Notes under the pieces: model-generated
What the model saw: the letters and a program-made list of their open reading frames with translations, nothing else
What the model was told of the DNA's origin: nothing
Database searches by the model: none
Shown: piece after piece, positions 12,010-22,870 of the stretch
Numbering within the stretch: the first letter of the stretch is position 1
Layout: each line of letters starts with the position of its first letter
DNA from: Neoceratodus forsteri
Taxonomy: Eukaryota > Chordata > Ceratodontiformes > Ceratodontidae
Assembly: GCA_016271365.2 (NCBI GenBank)
Contig: CM028129.1
Coordinates: 1,002,863,501-1,002,927,500 of the forward strand
Length of the DNA stretch: 64,000 nucleotides
Direction: 5' to 3'
Position numbers and translations under genes: made by a program

Positions 12010-14285
12010 TACTAATCCGGAGCCACCCCAACCTCCCACTGTTATGCCACAGAGTCTGTACAAACCCTCCAAACTGAGTAAAATAAAAACCAACCCAAAC
12101 TATGTACAATCAGATATCTCTTCCAATGTTTTGTAGACACCCCACCCACTTGTCAGCTGTTTCTAAGCAGGCAGGATGTGATTCCCTCTATAGTGGCCAT
12201 GTGCAGAGTGTGCGCTTACGAGTTACCTGGCTCCATGTGCCTGCCAGTGCAGCTCTTCTGTGCAACCATGCCTCCCGGGTTGTTAGCCCAAAACCTGTCA
12301 TAATTAAGCTAGATTCATGGTGCCTACCCATTTTGCAAGGTGTCATTCCTCCTCCCCTCGGGGAAGGTATGGGGTTGGGGTGGCAGTGTGAAAACACTCT
12401 GTATCTGTCTCGTGCCCCTGTCCTAAATTGGAAAATATTTTGTTGTCTCACCTTCCCCCCCATGGCAGGTCTCCATAACCCTCATGAAATTTGCTCCTCC
12501 CCCGCTGAGACCAGGGTCGCCCATCCATATTCCACCACTTGAGGTATGACATGGAGAGGAGGGTGGTCCCAATACATTTTGTCTATAAAATCCCCTTGTA
12601 GTGACGACAGAAACGTACCCCCTCCCTGCCGGGCATATCCCCAGCTGCTTCCCTACCCTGCCTCCCCACAGGGTCTGGCTCTTGTAATCCTCTCCATGCT
12701 CCACCTCACCTCTCGCCACACCTAGGTCAATAGCTCCAGCCCTTACAAGTGATAGTTGCCCTTAGAAATCCCCTCTGTCAGCACAGGTCTCACATCTCTC
12801 AGAAGCAGTTACCATTATACCATGCACATCCCCTCTGCCACTGACACCCCTCAGGCAATGGTCTAATTAACTTGTGATGCACCCCTCCTGCTCCAGCAGC
12901 ACAGCCACGAAGGGCTCCGGGGGAGGCTCCAATCAGAACTCGCTGAGCCTGACTGATGCCAGAGGAAGAGGCACCACTGTTTGAACCCAAGCTGAGCTTT
13001 CTCCAAATGATTTGGCACACTGTCTGAGTGTTGCTCCCCCATCGATAAAAATAAAGCTAGATGGTGTATCATTCACAACCAGTGTGTCTGAGGAGGGCAC
13101 TGTGGTTCCGTGATATGGCTTCCCAGACCACTCAAGTTGCAATCCGAACTGGAGAGGGGTCCTCATCTGCAGCAATCAGCCCCCTCCCTCATCTCCATTG
13201 TCAGCTACCACAGGGTGTACCTCTTCCTGCCCCACACTGTGACACCTGCCATGGAAGTCAGAGGATGAGGGCTTTAGTCCGACTCTTCCCCACCTCCAAG
13301 TTGATTGTCGTCTGCCAGCTTCACGAGGTCAGGCCCTTCGCTGGACCTGTGTTCCACTTCTCTACACCCAACACTGGGATCAGGCTCCAGACTGTGCCGG
13401 CATCTCTTCCCCATACTAATGAGCTAGAGTTTGATCTGTGGAGCTCAAGCCGGATCCAACTCATCAGCCACAGCTATCATGGCCTCCTTCTTCCCCAATC
13501 CACCTAACTCAACCTCATGATTGCTGCGTTTGGCACCTGGGTGTGGAGAGCAACAATCCCCCTCCCTCCCCCAAAACCCAAGCCCCAGTGCCCCGGGGAG
13601 AAAGGAAAGAGAATGAGAAGTAAAACCCCAGTAGCTGGTATCAGCTCCTACCTTTGAACCGTGATGCATGGGCGGCATGCCAGTGGGATAAAGGAGTGCA
13701 CCACAGGTCTGGGAGTCTGGTTTGGAGGGGGGGGGCCAACAGGTCCATCCAGCGGTGGGAACAGGACAGCATTTCTGGAGGCTTTCCTTCTTGTCAGTAA
13801 AACGCCTTTCAGTTAGCAGCTCTCTAAGGTGGGACTGGTGATCATGATGCTGGAGGGGGCTGCTGCTCCATCATCAGACACCCAGGAGTACCTGCACAAG
13901 GGAGAACAAGGAGGAAAAATGAGAGACAACTAGGAGGTATTCAGGCACAATGTATTTAAATCTCACATCCCCCTCCCCAACCCTACAGCTAAAACACATT
14001 CCCAGTGCCTAGAAAAGTGTCCAGCCCGCCACTGTCCAAAATAAGTCTGTTGTTCTCCAAGGTCCTCAACGACTGTCAAAGACAGTCTCAGTGTCTGTCC
14101 CAGAGCTCATTGTTTAGTGTGCAATATGGCCTGCATGACTTGGGGTTGGCGCTCTTCATGGCACTCTGGGTTCAGTGGCGTTATCCATCAGAGGTTCAAA
14201 TCTTCCTGAGTTCTCCGCTATCGGCTCCATTCTTCGGGTTGGCAATTGAGAAGATTCTGGACGGCCTCACTTTCTGGATCCCATA
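12010..14285 (-). other. Long spacer between L1 ORF2 and the CR1 insertion; no gene recognised
   Basis: About 2.3 kb separates the L1 ORF2 start from the CR1 fragment, while spacers between L1 ORFs are usually short. I see no domain in any frame; the open frames of 60-150 codons on both strands look like chance in C-rich sequence. It could be inter-ORF sequence particular to this family, or an older unrecognised insertion. I found no terminal repeats that would settle it. Confidence 0.4.
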
Positions 14286-14950
14286 GCATAGAAACATAGA
14301 AGTTGATGGCAGATAAGGACCGCAAGACCCATCCAGTCTGCCCATTTCTTTTTCTACCGTATAAATGTGCCATTGGCCTTTGCTCTGTCAATGGCCTATC
14401 TATTCATACTCATCTGTATTGCTCCCTTATGCCTATCCCATGCACTGTATTCATATCCACCACTTACTGAGGTAGGCCATTCCATGCATCCACCACCCTT
14501 TCTGTGAAAAATAACTTCCTCACATTACCCCTTAATCAGCCTCCCTCTAATCTCATGCTGTGTCCTTTTGTCCTGCTATTTTTCTTATACTGAAACATGT
14601 TAGACGCTTTCACCTTGTTAATGCCATTAAGGTGTTTGAATGTTTCGATCATATCACCTCTCTCCCTCCTTTGCTCTGGGGTATACATATTGAGCTCTGT
14701 TAATCTGTCTTCATATGTTTTCTGTTGCAGTCCCTGCACCATTTTGGTTGCCCTTCTCTGGACAGCCTCAGTTTGGTTAATGTCCTTGTGAAGGTGTGGC
14801 CTCCAGTACTGCACGCAGTACTCCAGATGGGGCCTAACCAGTGTCTTGTAAAGAGGGATTATTACCTCCCTCTTCCTACTTGTGATACCTCTACTAATAC
14901 ACCCCAACACCCCCCTAGCCTTACCTTGAACAGGGCTCTTTCTGCATCAT
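14286..14950 (-). mobile_element. CR1-clade LINE, 3' fragment inside the L1
   Basis: The minus-strand frame 14910-14536 is the post-RT C-terminal region of a CR1-clade LINE: GCISRGITSRKREVIIPLYK, TLVRPHLEYCVQYW, EAVQRRATKMVQGL, LTELNMYTPEQRRERGDM and GHSMRLEGG. The 3' end, read on the minus strand, closes with the octamer-type repeat TTCTATGTTTCTATG, a hallmark of CR1 3' termini. Its family resembles the larger copy at 24559-26683 (same GGCAGATAAGGAC tail segment). It is 5'-truncated and interrupts the L1 just after ORF1. Confidence 0.85.
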
Positions 14951-14954
14951 CTGG

Positions 14955-16172
14955 GATTCGTCGAGATTGGTCCAGGCTTGGTGGGTAAAGTCTGGGAGAC
15001 GTTGAGCTTCAGGAGGGTGGGATGGGCCTCCGCCAGTGTTCTAAAAAAGAGTGGGTCCTTAGGAAGAAATAGTTTCAGCTGCGCCGGGGCAATCAAGTGC
15101 ATTTTTATGTTTTAGGTTGCCAGGAATTTCTTAATGTCTAATAGAGTCCTCCTTTTTCGCTGGTTGAAGGGTATAAAATCATGATCGAAGTAAAGGCGTG
15201 TATCACTGAATAGGACCACTTTTTTCACCCAGGTGGCCTGGAGGACCATACAACAAAAAGAACATGGCTCAGGAGACATGCGCTGGAACCACACTCAATA
15301 GGAAATACCAGCAAATGGAAAAAAAAAACAAACAGTGTCAACAGCTCAAGAAGCTACAATTAGCAGCATACTTTATTGAAATAAAAAGCACGCACCCCCC
15401 CTAGTGGACACACACATCAATGTTTCACGCCGCCCTGGTGCTTTTTCAAGACGTCCTTTTTATTTGAATAAAGTATGTTGCTAATTGTAGCTTCTTGAGC
15501 TGTTGAGCCCGTTTTTTTCCATTGGCCTGGAGGACCGCCATTTTGGTTCGGTAGTCCAGGAACTTGAGGACAATTGAGTGGGGGGTTGCCTTCAACCCCA
15601 TCGGTTTCATTGCAAGGGCTCCATGGGCACAAACTACATTTAGAGGCTGATCCAGTGGCAAGTTGAGTAGCTCTTTAAGGAAGCTTTCAATGAAGATTTC
15701 CATTTTTCCCCCTGTTCAGTGTCCTTTGGAACCCCATATATGCGTAAATTGCCCCTTCTGGACCAGAGCTCAAGGTCGTCCAATTTTTCCATCAAGTTTT
15801 TATCCCACTTTAAGAGCTACCTAATGGTCTTAACATGCTCATCTACTGCAGCGTCAGTGTCAGTAAGCCCGGCCTCAAGGTTCGAGGTGCGTTGCACTAC
15901 CTCTGCCAGCTCCTTTTTTGTTATTAGGGCGGCATTCTCCATTTTTATTATGGTTTCTTTGATTTTCTGTAACTCCAGACACAGTTTTGCAGGAAGTGAT
16001 GGTGAAGTTCTCCTCGACCTCCACCTCAGGGAGGTCCAGAGGAGGCACAGTAGTAGTTGGGGCCTTGCTGTTCCCTAAGGCCCGAGCCTCTCAAGGGTCT
16101 GGTGTCGTTGTCGATCTAAGAAACTAAATCAGAGTTTCTTTTGGTCTTCCATTTGGCAGCATTTTGACCCAT
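14955..16172 (-). pseudogene. L1 ORF1 (RNA-binding chaperone), interrupted by a PLE tail pair
   Basis: ORF1 proteins trimerise through a coiled coil and coat L1 RNA. The start at 16172 reads MGQNAAKWKTKRNSD. A heptad-like segment follows near 15975-15850 (KIKETIIKMENAALITKKEL, then LAEVVQRTSNLE), then DLELWSRRGNLRIYGVPKD, the typical lead into the RRM-like domain. The frame 15703-15537 covers IFIESFLKELLNLPLD and ATPHSIVLKFLDYRTKMAVL. The reading is then broken by the insertion at 15248-15522 and resumes at about 15230 with VVLFSDTRLYFDHDFIPFNQ and KRRTLLDIKKFLA, the C-terminal domain. An in-frame TAG occurs near 15820. The C-terminal end is close to the CR1 insertion and uncertain. Confidence 0.82.
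15248..15522. mobile_element. Inverted pair of PLE-type tails with 14-bp target duplication
   Basis: The insertion is flanked by perfect 14-bp direct repeats TGGCCTGGAGGACC (15234-15247 and 15523-15536); removing it and one repeat restores L1 ORF1. Inside, 15315-15388 and 15453-15522 are inverted copies of one sequence: on the outward strands each reads CTTTTTATTT-AATAAAGTAT, GCTAATTGTAGCTTCTTGAG, CTGTT and then a T-run to CCAT. Each carries AATAAA, and both 3' ends face outward. Between them lies the 'CTTTTTCAAGACG...GCGTGAAACATTG' region, like boxes behind PLE genes. There is also a 5' segment 15248-15314 with no partner. No coding sequence is present. Confidence 0.8.
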
Positions 16173-16316
16173 GGTATTACTTGCCAGTGTAGTAGTGATT
16201 GTGGGTTCATGATGGGCACCGAGAACTGCAATTTTAAAATGATTGAGAATCCCCGGGGGTCGGAGTTCTGAAGTCTATGGCCTCTTCAGGTTGGAGGCGG
16301 AACCGGAAGTCTGCAG
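16173..16316 (-). other. L1 5' leader
   Basis: The segment upstream of ORF1 on the minus strand begins near 16316 with GCAGACTTCCGGTTCCGCCT. CTTCCGG is an ETS-type site commonly placed near L1 transcription starts; its use here is inference. The leader is only ~145 bases and ends at the putative target duplication. Confidence 0.5.
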
Positions 16317-16540
16317 CATAAGTTTGCTAGTTCTCAGTATGTTAGTGGTGTACATTAGAAACATACAATAATTAGTTCTGTAAAGAAATATACAGTTTTA
16401 TTGTACTTATGTACTCATCAAGTGTTTTTATATATTTCTGCCAAAGGTCCAAAAAAGAACCAACAGGATTTATCGGAACAAGCAAAGAAAAGGTTAACAG
16501 ACAAGCAACAAGAAAAATAATCATCCTGCCTATGAGAATA

Positions 16541-16812
16541 CAAATGAGCATTGTTTTTTAAATTGTTTCTGGGTGTATTTATTTGTCAATTCACTGTTTT
16601 TAATTGTGTTGTTTAATGTAGTCTGGCGTTTTGTACTGTGACGTGATTATGATGTCACACTACTTGTATAAAAAGTGACTGTTTTTATTAAGAGTCATGC
16701 CTTTTGAAAAAGGAAGAGACTCCAAATTGTGTCAAGGCGTGAGACTTGTTATGTAATCTCAATAAATTTGCCACAGTTTTTAAAGTCTAGAGTGAGCAGT
16801 GTTTTTTCTGGT
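16541..16812 (+). mobile_element. PLE-type 3' tail, right inverted arm
   Basis: Inverted partner of 5318-5580, readable over its whole length. It contains GTTTTTAATTGTGTTGTTTA, TGACGTGATTATGATGTCAC, CTTTTGAAAAAGGAAGAGAC and AATAAA at 16761-16766. Its 3' end faces right. If the Harbinger-like element and the L1 are removed, the two arms would lie only ~560 bp apart, suggesting a single original inverted structure. Confidence 0.6.
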
Positions 16813-16849
16813 ATTAAGGTGGTGAGTGCTGGACTTTCTTGTTTGATAT

Positions 16850-19830
16850 CATTAAGCAGAAGGGTATAAATAGCAGGCAGACTGGCCAGGGACTTGAGGG
16901 CATGTGACCATAGTGCCATCAATATCCAGTGTTAAAAGTTGGACCCGCTTATAAAAGACTACTTCGTGCATAACCCCTTTGTCCATTTAAAGTGGGTGCC
17001 CGGAATATCCAAAAGCCACTTTCCCCATGCTCAAATTCCTCCTCCACCACACTTACAGTACTCACATGTGCAGTGCATTTGGAGTTTTCTGGGGGTTTTT
17101 AGTCAATTTTATGGTTATGTAGTTACGTACTGTATTTAATTTTGTTCTCCAATACACCCACTCACCTGCCGCTCATATGCATATTGAAAATATGCCTTCT
17201 AGGCAGACACTTTACAGAAGGTGGACTTAAGAAGAACCCCTGCAGTGATCACACCCCTGGTGGGATGATTAGAGGCAGTGCCAGAAAAATCCTATCATCC
17301 TGCAGTCAGCAGACAGAAGACAGAAGGAAAACCACTCAGGGAGATGCTGTGTACAGATTGGCATACCCAATTTGCCTAGGGCAAGTGGCACAAACAGCTG
17401 AGAGGACTAGACAAAGTCCTTGACGTGGTACAAAAATAGAGGTCTCTACAACAAAGATCTGTAGCTCAAATACCCTCAGGTTAGACCACCATCAACAAGG
17501 GTTACCAGAACAAGAATTTGAAGCTACCAAAAAGCTACTGGTGAAGAGGGGTTCCAGACCAGAGCTCCATCATTAGAGGCAGCCACCAGAATAGGACAGA
17601 CATGTAGACTGCTGGCAACATATTGGAGAACTTCAACCCACCCCTAGCCATAACATAGGTAAAATCTTCTGGGGCAAATCCATCACAGAGGAATAGTGAT
17701 GTCGGGTCCTGGACAGGAACCACAGGTCACTTAGTGATGCTGTGCTGGGTGCCGGGTAGGGAAATAGTAACAAAAATCCAGATATGTCACTGGCTGCAAC
17801 TGTACTGTACATTATGACCAGAGCACCACAACAATTAAACTGCATTAAAGAGGTATGTAAGTTACAGGGTTTGTAGGGCTGTGTACCCCCCCAAAAAAAA
17901 CAAATAAAAAAACACACCATGCCCTGGCTTATTTACATGCATTGGAGATGTAAGAAGAAAGGCCCACACCTGACCACTCCACCTATTAAAACATTAGTGT
18001 TGATTTTAAGACTGGAATCTAGTGAAACCCCAGGTGGCCATGTCACTTCAGGGTTGAAATGGCTGTAGCTGCTTCTGTAAGAAGGAAACTGTTTCCTGAA
18101 AGCACTCATTGACCTGTCACCTCCGCAAGTCATTTAACAGAAGGGTATAAATAGCAGGCAGATTGGTCAGGGATTTGAGGGCATGTGACCATAGTGTCAT
18201 TAGTATCCAGTGTTATAAAGTCTGACCCGCTCATAGCAGACTACTCCATGCATACCCCCTTTGTTCATTACAAGTGGGTGTCTGGAATAGCCAAAAGTCG
18301 CTTTCCCCCCACCACTCAAACTCCTCCACACTTATAGTAAGCACATGTGCAGGATATTTGGAGTTTTCATTTGGAGGTTTTTAGTCAATTTTATGGTTAT
18401 GTAGTTATGTACTGAATTTCATTTCATTCTCCTCTACACCTGCCTGCCTACTGCTCATATGCCTACTGAAAATATGGTAGTATTCCAGGCAGAAGCTTTA
18501 CAGAAAGTGGACTTGAGATGAACCTCTGAAGTGATCACATGCCTGGTAGTATGATCAGATGCAGTGCCAGAAAGATCCTGTCGGCCTGCTGGCAGCAGAC
18601 AGGAGACAGTGAAAACCACTCAGGGAGATGCTGTGAGTAGATTGGTGTACCCAGTGTACCTAGGGAAACTGGCATAGACAGGTGATAGTGAGAGTACGAG
18701 ACAAAGTCCTTGGTGTAATGCAAAACTGAGGTCTCCACACCAAAGATCTGTAGCTCAAATATCCCTTGGGTTAAACCACCATAAACAAGGGTTACCAGAG
18801 CAAGAATTTGTAGCTGCCAAAAAATTGCTGGTGAAGGGGAGCTCCAGACCAGAGCTCCAAAAACGGTTACCAGAATAAGAATTTGAAGCTGCAAAAAAGC
18901 TGCTGGTGAAGAGGGGTTCCAGATCAGAGCTCCATCATCAGAGGCAATCATCAAAATAGGACAGACATGCAAACTGCTGGCAACATGTTGGTGTACTACC
19001 ACCCACTCCCAGCCGTAACATAGGTAAAACCTTTTGAGGCAAATCTGTCACAGAGGAATAGTGAAGTCCTGCCTTGGACAGGAAACACAGGTCACCCAGC
19101 ATATGCTGTGCTGGGTGCTGGGTATGAAAATAGTAACAAAAATCCAGATATGCCATTGGCAGCAACTGTACTGTACATTATAGACAGAACACTGCGACCA
19201 TGATACTCTGTTAAAGAGGCGTATTAGTCAGAGGGTTTGCAGGGCTGCGTATTACCAAAAAAAACCCAAACAAACCATCCTGCAGTGACTTATTTACATA
19301 CAGTGGAGATGTAAAAAAGAAAAGCCCACACCTGACCACTCCAGCTATTAAGACAGTAGTGTTGCTTTTGAGACTGGGATCTAGCGAGATCCCAACTGGG
19401 CTTGTCACCTCAGGGTTGAAATTGCTGAAGTTGCTTCTGTAAGAAGGAGACTATTTTCTGTAAGCAGTCATTGACCTGTCACCACTGCAAGTCATTAAAC
19501 AGAAGGGTATAACTAGCAGGCAAATTGGTCAGGAATTTGAGAGCATGTAACCATAGTGTCATCAGTATCCAGTGTTATACAGTAGGACCCGCTTATAACT
19601 AACTACTCTGTGCATACCCCCTTTGTCCATTATAAGTGGGTGTCCGGAATAGCCAAAAGTCACTTTCCCCCCATGCTCAAACTCCTCTTCCTCCACCCTT
19701 ACAGTACTCACATGTGCAGTGCATTTGGAGTTTTCATTTCAAGGTTTTTAGTCAGTTTTATGGTTATGTACAGTATTTCATTTTGTTCTCCACTACACCC
19801 ACTTGCCTGTTGCTCATACATCTGCCTGCT
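16850..19830 (+). repeat. Tandem satellite, ~1.3 kb unit, 2.3 copies
   Basis: The anchor CAGAAGGGTATAAATAGCAG recurs at about 16850, 18131 and 19493 (in the third copy TATAACTAG), giving periods near 1281 and 1362 bp. Long matching stretches follow each anchor (for example CATAGTG-CAT-A-TATCCAGTGTTA and TTTTAGTCAATTTTATGGTT), and the end of each unit shows TCAGGGTTGAAAT and GACCTGTCACC before the next anchor. The third copy stops near 19830. Unit 2 is longer because it holds an extra ~78-bp tandem duplication near 18790-18910 (GTTACCAGA-CAAGAATTTG). No coding sequence is convincing. Each unit starts with a TATA-like box, which might reflect origin from a promoter or LTR. Confidence 0.85.
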
Positions 19831-19983
19831 GCTGGCACTCCTACTCTGAATGCTGTAGTCCATGAAGCCAGTGCATCTGTTTGCCAATACACTCACCCAC
19901 CTGCTGCTTGAATGTCTGCTCGCCTGCTGCTCGCACTCCTGCTCTGAATGCTACCGATAAGAGTGCTGGGGGGAGGGAGGCAG

Positions 19984-20139
19984 TAAGTAAGCAATAAGAC
20001 ATGATGGGGTATGCATTAGACATTTATAACATATGGCTGGGGTGTAGTAAAGCACAAGGCCACAGGCTAAGTGTCTTAAGCCACTGACTGTGAGTTAGAA
20101 ATGTCTAATGCACATCCCCGGAGTGTCTTATTGTACTTA
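19984..20139. mobile_element. Small foldback element (MITE-like), 156 bp
   Basis: Two arms of about 46 bp face each other: 19984-20030 (TAAGTAAGCAATAAGACA, then GGGGTATGCATTAGACATTT) and 20094-20139 (AAATGTCTAATGCACATCCC, then GTGTCTTATTGTACTTA). The inner 13 bp GCATTAGACATTT pair perfectly; the outer parts have small mismatches. It has no coding capacity. Target duplication is not clear. The related hairpin CATTAGACACTTCTAATG occurs alone at about 23583-23600. Confidence 0.65.
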
Positions 20140-20953
20140 TAAAATGGGGCATGGTAATCCACAAGCATTAAAAAATTTTAATTTATCTGTTTAAATAACC
20201 TAATATTAAAATTTGTTATGTAATTTGCAGTAAAATAGTTCCTTTGCCTGTATTATCTCCATAGTTTTTTTCTGAGCGTCTGTCTTTTGTCCTACTATGA
20301 CCTCCGTAGTTCTCTTTGTTTTACTGTGGTTGCCATGGTTTCCATGCCCCACCCCATTCAGTTTCAATAAAAAGAAACATTTATATAAAATCCATCTTCT
20401 AGGGTTTCATTAACCTGTACTAGTAGGAGTGAGTTGTGTTGCCAGCAAGCAGGCAGGAAGTCGAGGGAGCCAACCGAGGAAGCAGACACTGGGGGGGACA
20501 CTTGCGGTTGCAAGTTCTTCCACGCCCACCTCATTGCTCAACAAGAAACAGGAATAAAAGTAAATTTTTTAATGTTTTAATAAGTCAGAATGAGGGGTGA
20601 GTACTTTACCACAGTGTTAAGTGATGAGTGTTACACATATGGAAACGAAACGTGATGAGCAGCTGTTTCAGATGGGAGCAGGGTACGGCTGGCAAATGAC
20701 TGCTTTGAAAGAGGCATAATGAACAGCTTAAGTGATGCATATATTTGGAGCAGGGCTGTTAATGACTAGATTTGTGACACTAAGTGTACTTTATAGGAGA
20801 CTGAAAGTGAGATTTTCTTTTTTTTCCTTTTTGTAGTTCCTGAGAATGGAGCTATGCAAGTAAGTGAGAGCTGTTTTTGGTGCCACCGGTAAGCAGGTGT
20901 CACTGAGGTATACCATCATAATGGTGACTGCAAGTGAGAGACTCAAATATAAG
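20140..20953. other. No gene recognised
   Basis: About 0.8 kb of unique-looking DNA between the foldback element and the LTR. I see no domain, no tandem repeat and no splice-bounded open frame worth calling. Confidence 0.35.
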
Positions 20954-22870
20954 TGTAACCCCTATGTGGCGCTATCCCAAGGGCTACTACCCCTGCCTGC
21001 TTGGCTAGTAACAGGTTAAGGGGCCTAAGTTCTGAAACGGGTGCCTCCACCCAGAGGTCAGGGTTGGTAGTGGTCAAGCTGACCTGGGCACAGCCCTCTG
21101 GGACATTGTAACCCCCACTCTTTCCCCTCTAGTGGCCTGAACACTGTACAATAATCACTTTCACAATACCTCTGGTGCACCACACAAGAACCCACACTGT
21201 TTGCACTTACCACCAGGGCTGGTTCCTCTGGCTTGACCCTGGGGACCCTCTATAAAACAAGGTTATGCACAGCAAATAGCAACAGTACAATACTTTAAGC
21301 ACAAACTGGAACCACAGTCAGATTACATGCAGAAAAAGTTAGATCTGATTTATTCAGGGAACTTGAACAAGGAAGGGGCAAAATCAGGTTAATTAGCTTA
21401 AAGGTTATATCAATCAAGCAGCTATGCATGCGCTTTGAGTCCCCCCACACAGTCACACGTCTGGGTACCCAGGTGGAGAAGAGATGGGCTAGCCAGGACT
21501 GCTGCCCAGGGTTGCAGCTGGTTGGGGCCCTGTGATGGAAAACACAACATGCACAGTACACAATATTTGTAATCCAGAGCCAGGTGGCTCAGTTCACAAA
21601 GGAAACGAAACAACAAGACAATCAGATGACACACTCAGATTAAGCTGTTGCTGCAGGGAGCTACCCTGGTATTTACTCACGATACCCAAGACTGGACACA
21701 GGCTGGACGAAAATAAAATCGAGACTGCAGGTGGTTAATCTGGAATGCCAGGAGAAGCAGGGCCCACACGAGTCACAGAGTCATCATTCCTGTTCAAGCG
21801 TGGAGCAGGGGGCTGATCCCCAAGCAGGTCTCTCGTCGATGACTTCTCTGTGCAGCGGGTAGTCTGGCTGGGTCAGTCTGGCAAGGCCCAGACTGCATGG
21901 AGACAAATTCAGATGCAGTCCGTTTTGGGCTGGATACAGCTTCCAGCAAGCAGAACACAGTTCACACAGTGGGGAACTAACTCATGACCCACTAGCAGCA
22001 AATAACACATTTACATGTAAGGGAATTCTACTGTACCAGGCAAAGTGCTCCCCGGTCACAATCGTAAAGTCTCTGCACACACCGGGAGCTTAGGGGTAGC
22101 TGGAACCCCCTGACAGGCCGATCCCATTCAGCAAAATCTTCGGTCTTCTTCAGGTTGAGCCTGGCCCACCTCAGTAGCTTACTTTAGTCACACAAACTTG
22201 GATTTAGTCCAAAATAATTCTCTTCTCTCCCTCTCAGGAGCAGCTGGCAGACATGCAAGCCAAAAACTCAGCCTTTTCACAGTTCTCCCATGCAAATCCA
22301 CTCAGGATTGCTGCTCAGACTCACTTCAGCTCCTCTCATTTCACTTCCCAGCTCAGAACAAACTGAAAATTGCATGCAGTATGGGATTTCCCCCAGATCC
22401 AAAAGGTTTGGTTGGCTGATTTGGCTATCAGTCAAAGCAAGAGCTCCCCCTTCAGTTGCAAAAAAGGCGCAAAAAAGCCCCAAACTACAGTTCCTACAGA
22501 TTTTGAATTCAGACAGCTCCTGTAGTCCAGCTACATTTTAGGTCCCACCAGAACTGATTGGTCCAATTTGCAGTCCAGGACCAAGACAGTGGAGACAAAA
22601 CAAAACAGTCCTTGCTACAAAGAAAGCAGGTTAGACAAACTACATTATCATTATCACTCTAAATGATTTTCAGCAAATAGTTACATCTTTCAACAGAGCT
22701 CCCTCTCAGATTAATTTTGCTGCAGCTCTTAAAGAGACAGCACACAGAGGCCACACAGGCTCTGGCAATCACATTTAAACTGCTAAAACGCAGGACACCA
22801 GCCTGGCAGTGAGCATTTAGGCAAGCTCAAGGAAGACTTTTTGGGAACCCCCATTTGTAGGGGGGTTACA
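20954..22870 (-). mobile_element. Solo LTR, family 1, 1917 bp
   Basis: The ends are TGTAACCCC... and ...GGGGGGTTACA (TG...CA rule), and both flanks carry the 4-bp direct repeat TAAG (20950-20953 and 22871-22874). On the minus strand AATAAA lies at 21354-21349, about 400 bases before the 3' end, as expected for the R/U5 side. No gag or pol frame is attached, so it is a solo LTR. The minus-strand 5' end matches the LTR that starts at 63315, and the 3' part matches 48280 onwards. Superfamily cannot be assigned without an internal region; 4-5 bp duplications fit Gypsy or ERV types. Confidence 0.75.

Larger units (their letters stand above)
7599..16316 (-). mobile_element. L1 LINE, near full length, with nested insertions
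   Basis: A minus-strand L1 with, in order, a short 5' leader with CTTCCGGTTCC, ORF1, an unusually long spacer, ORF2 and a 3' UTR. The direct repeat CATAAGTTT at 7590-7598 and 16317-16325 fits a target-site duplication; the element's 3' end there is A-rich rather than a clean poly(A) run. Two later insertions interrupt it: a CR1 fragment at about 14286-14950 and an inverted PLE-tail pair at 15248-15522. Both ORFs have stops and frameshifts, so it is inactive. The total length includes roughly 0.95 kb of nested DNA. Confidence 0.82.

Noticed and set aside
15300..15530. Hammerhead ribozyme in the PLE tails
   Set aside because: PLEs can carry hammerheads, so I looked for CTGATGA with a paired GAAA core in the tails on both strands; none fits.
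20954..22870. DNA transposon with TGTAACCCC terminal inverted repeats
   Set aside because: The inverted similarity is short, while TG...CA ends, AATAAA near one end and dispersed similar copies fit a solo LTR better; not fully excluded.
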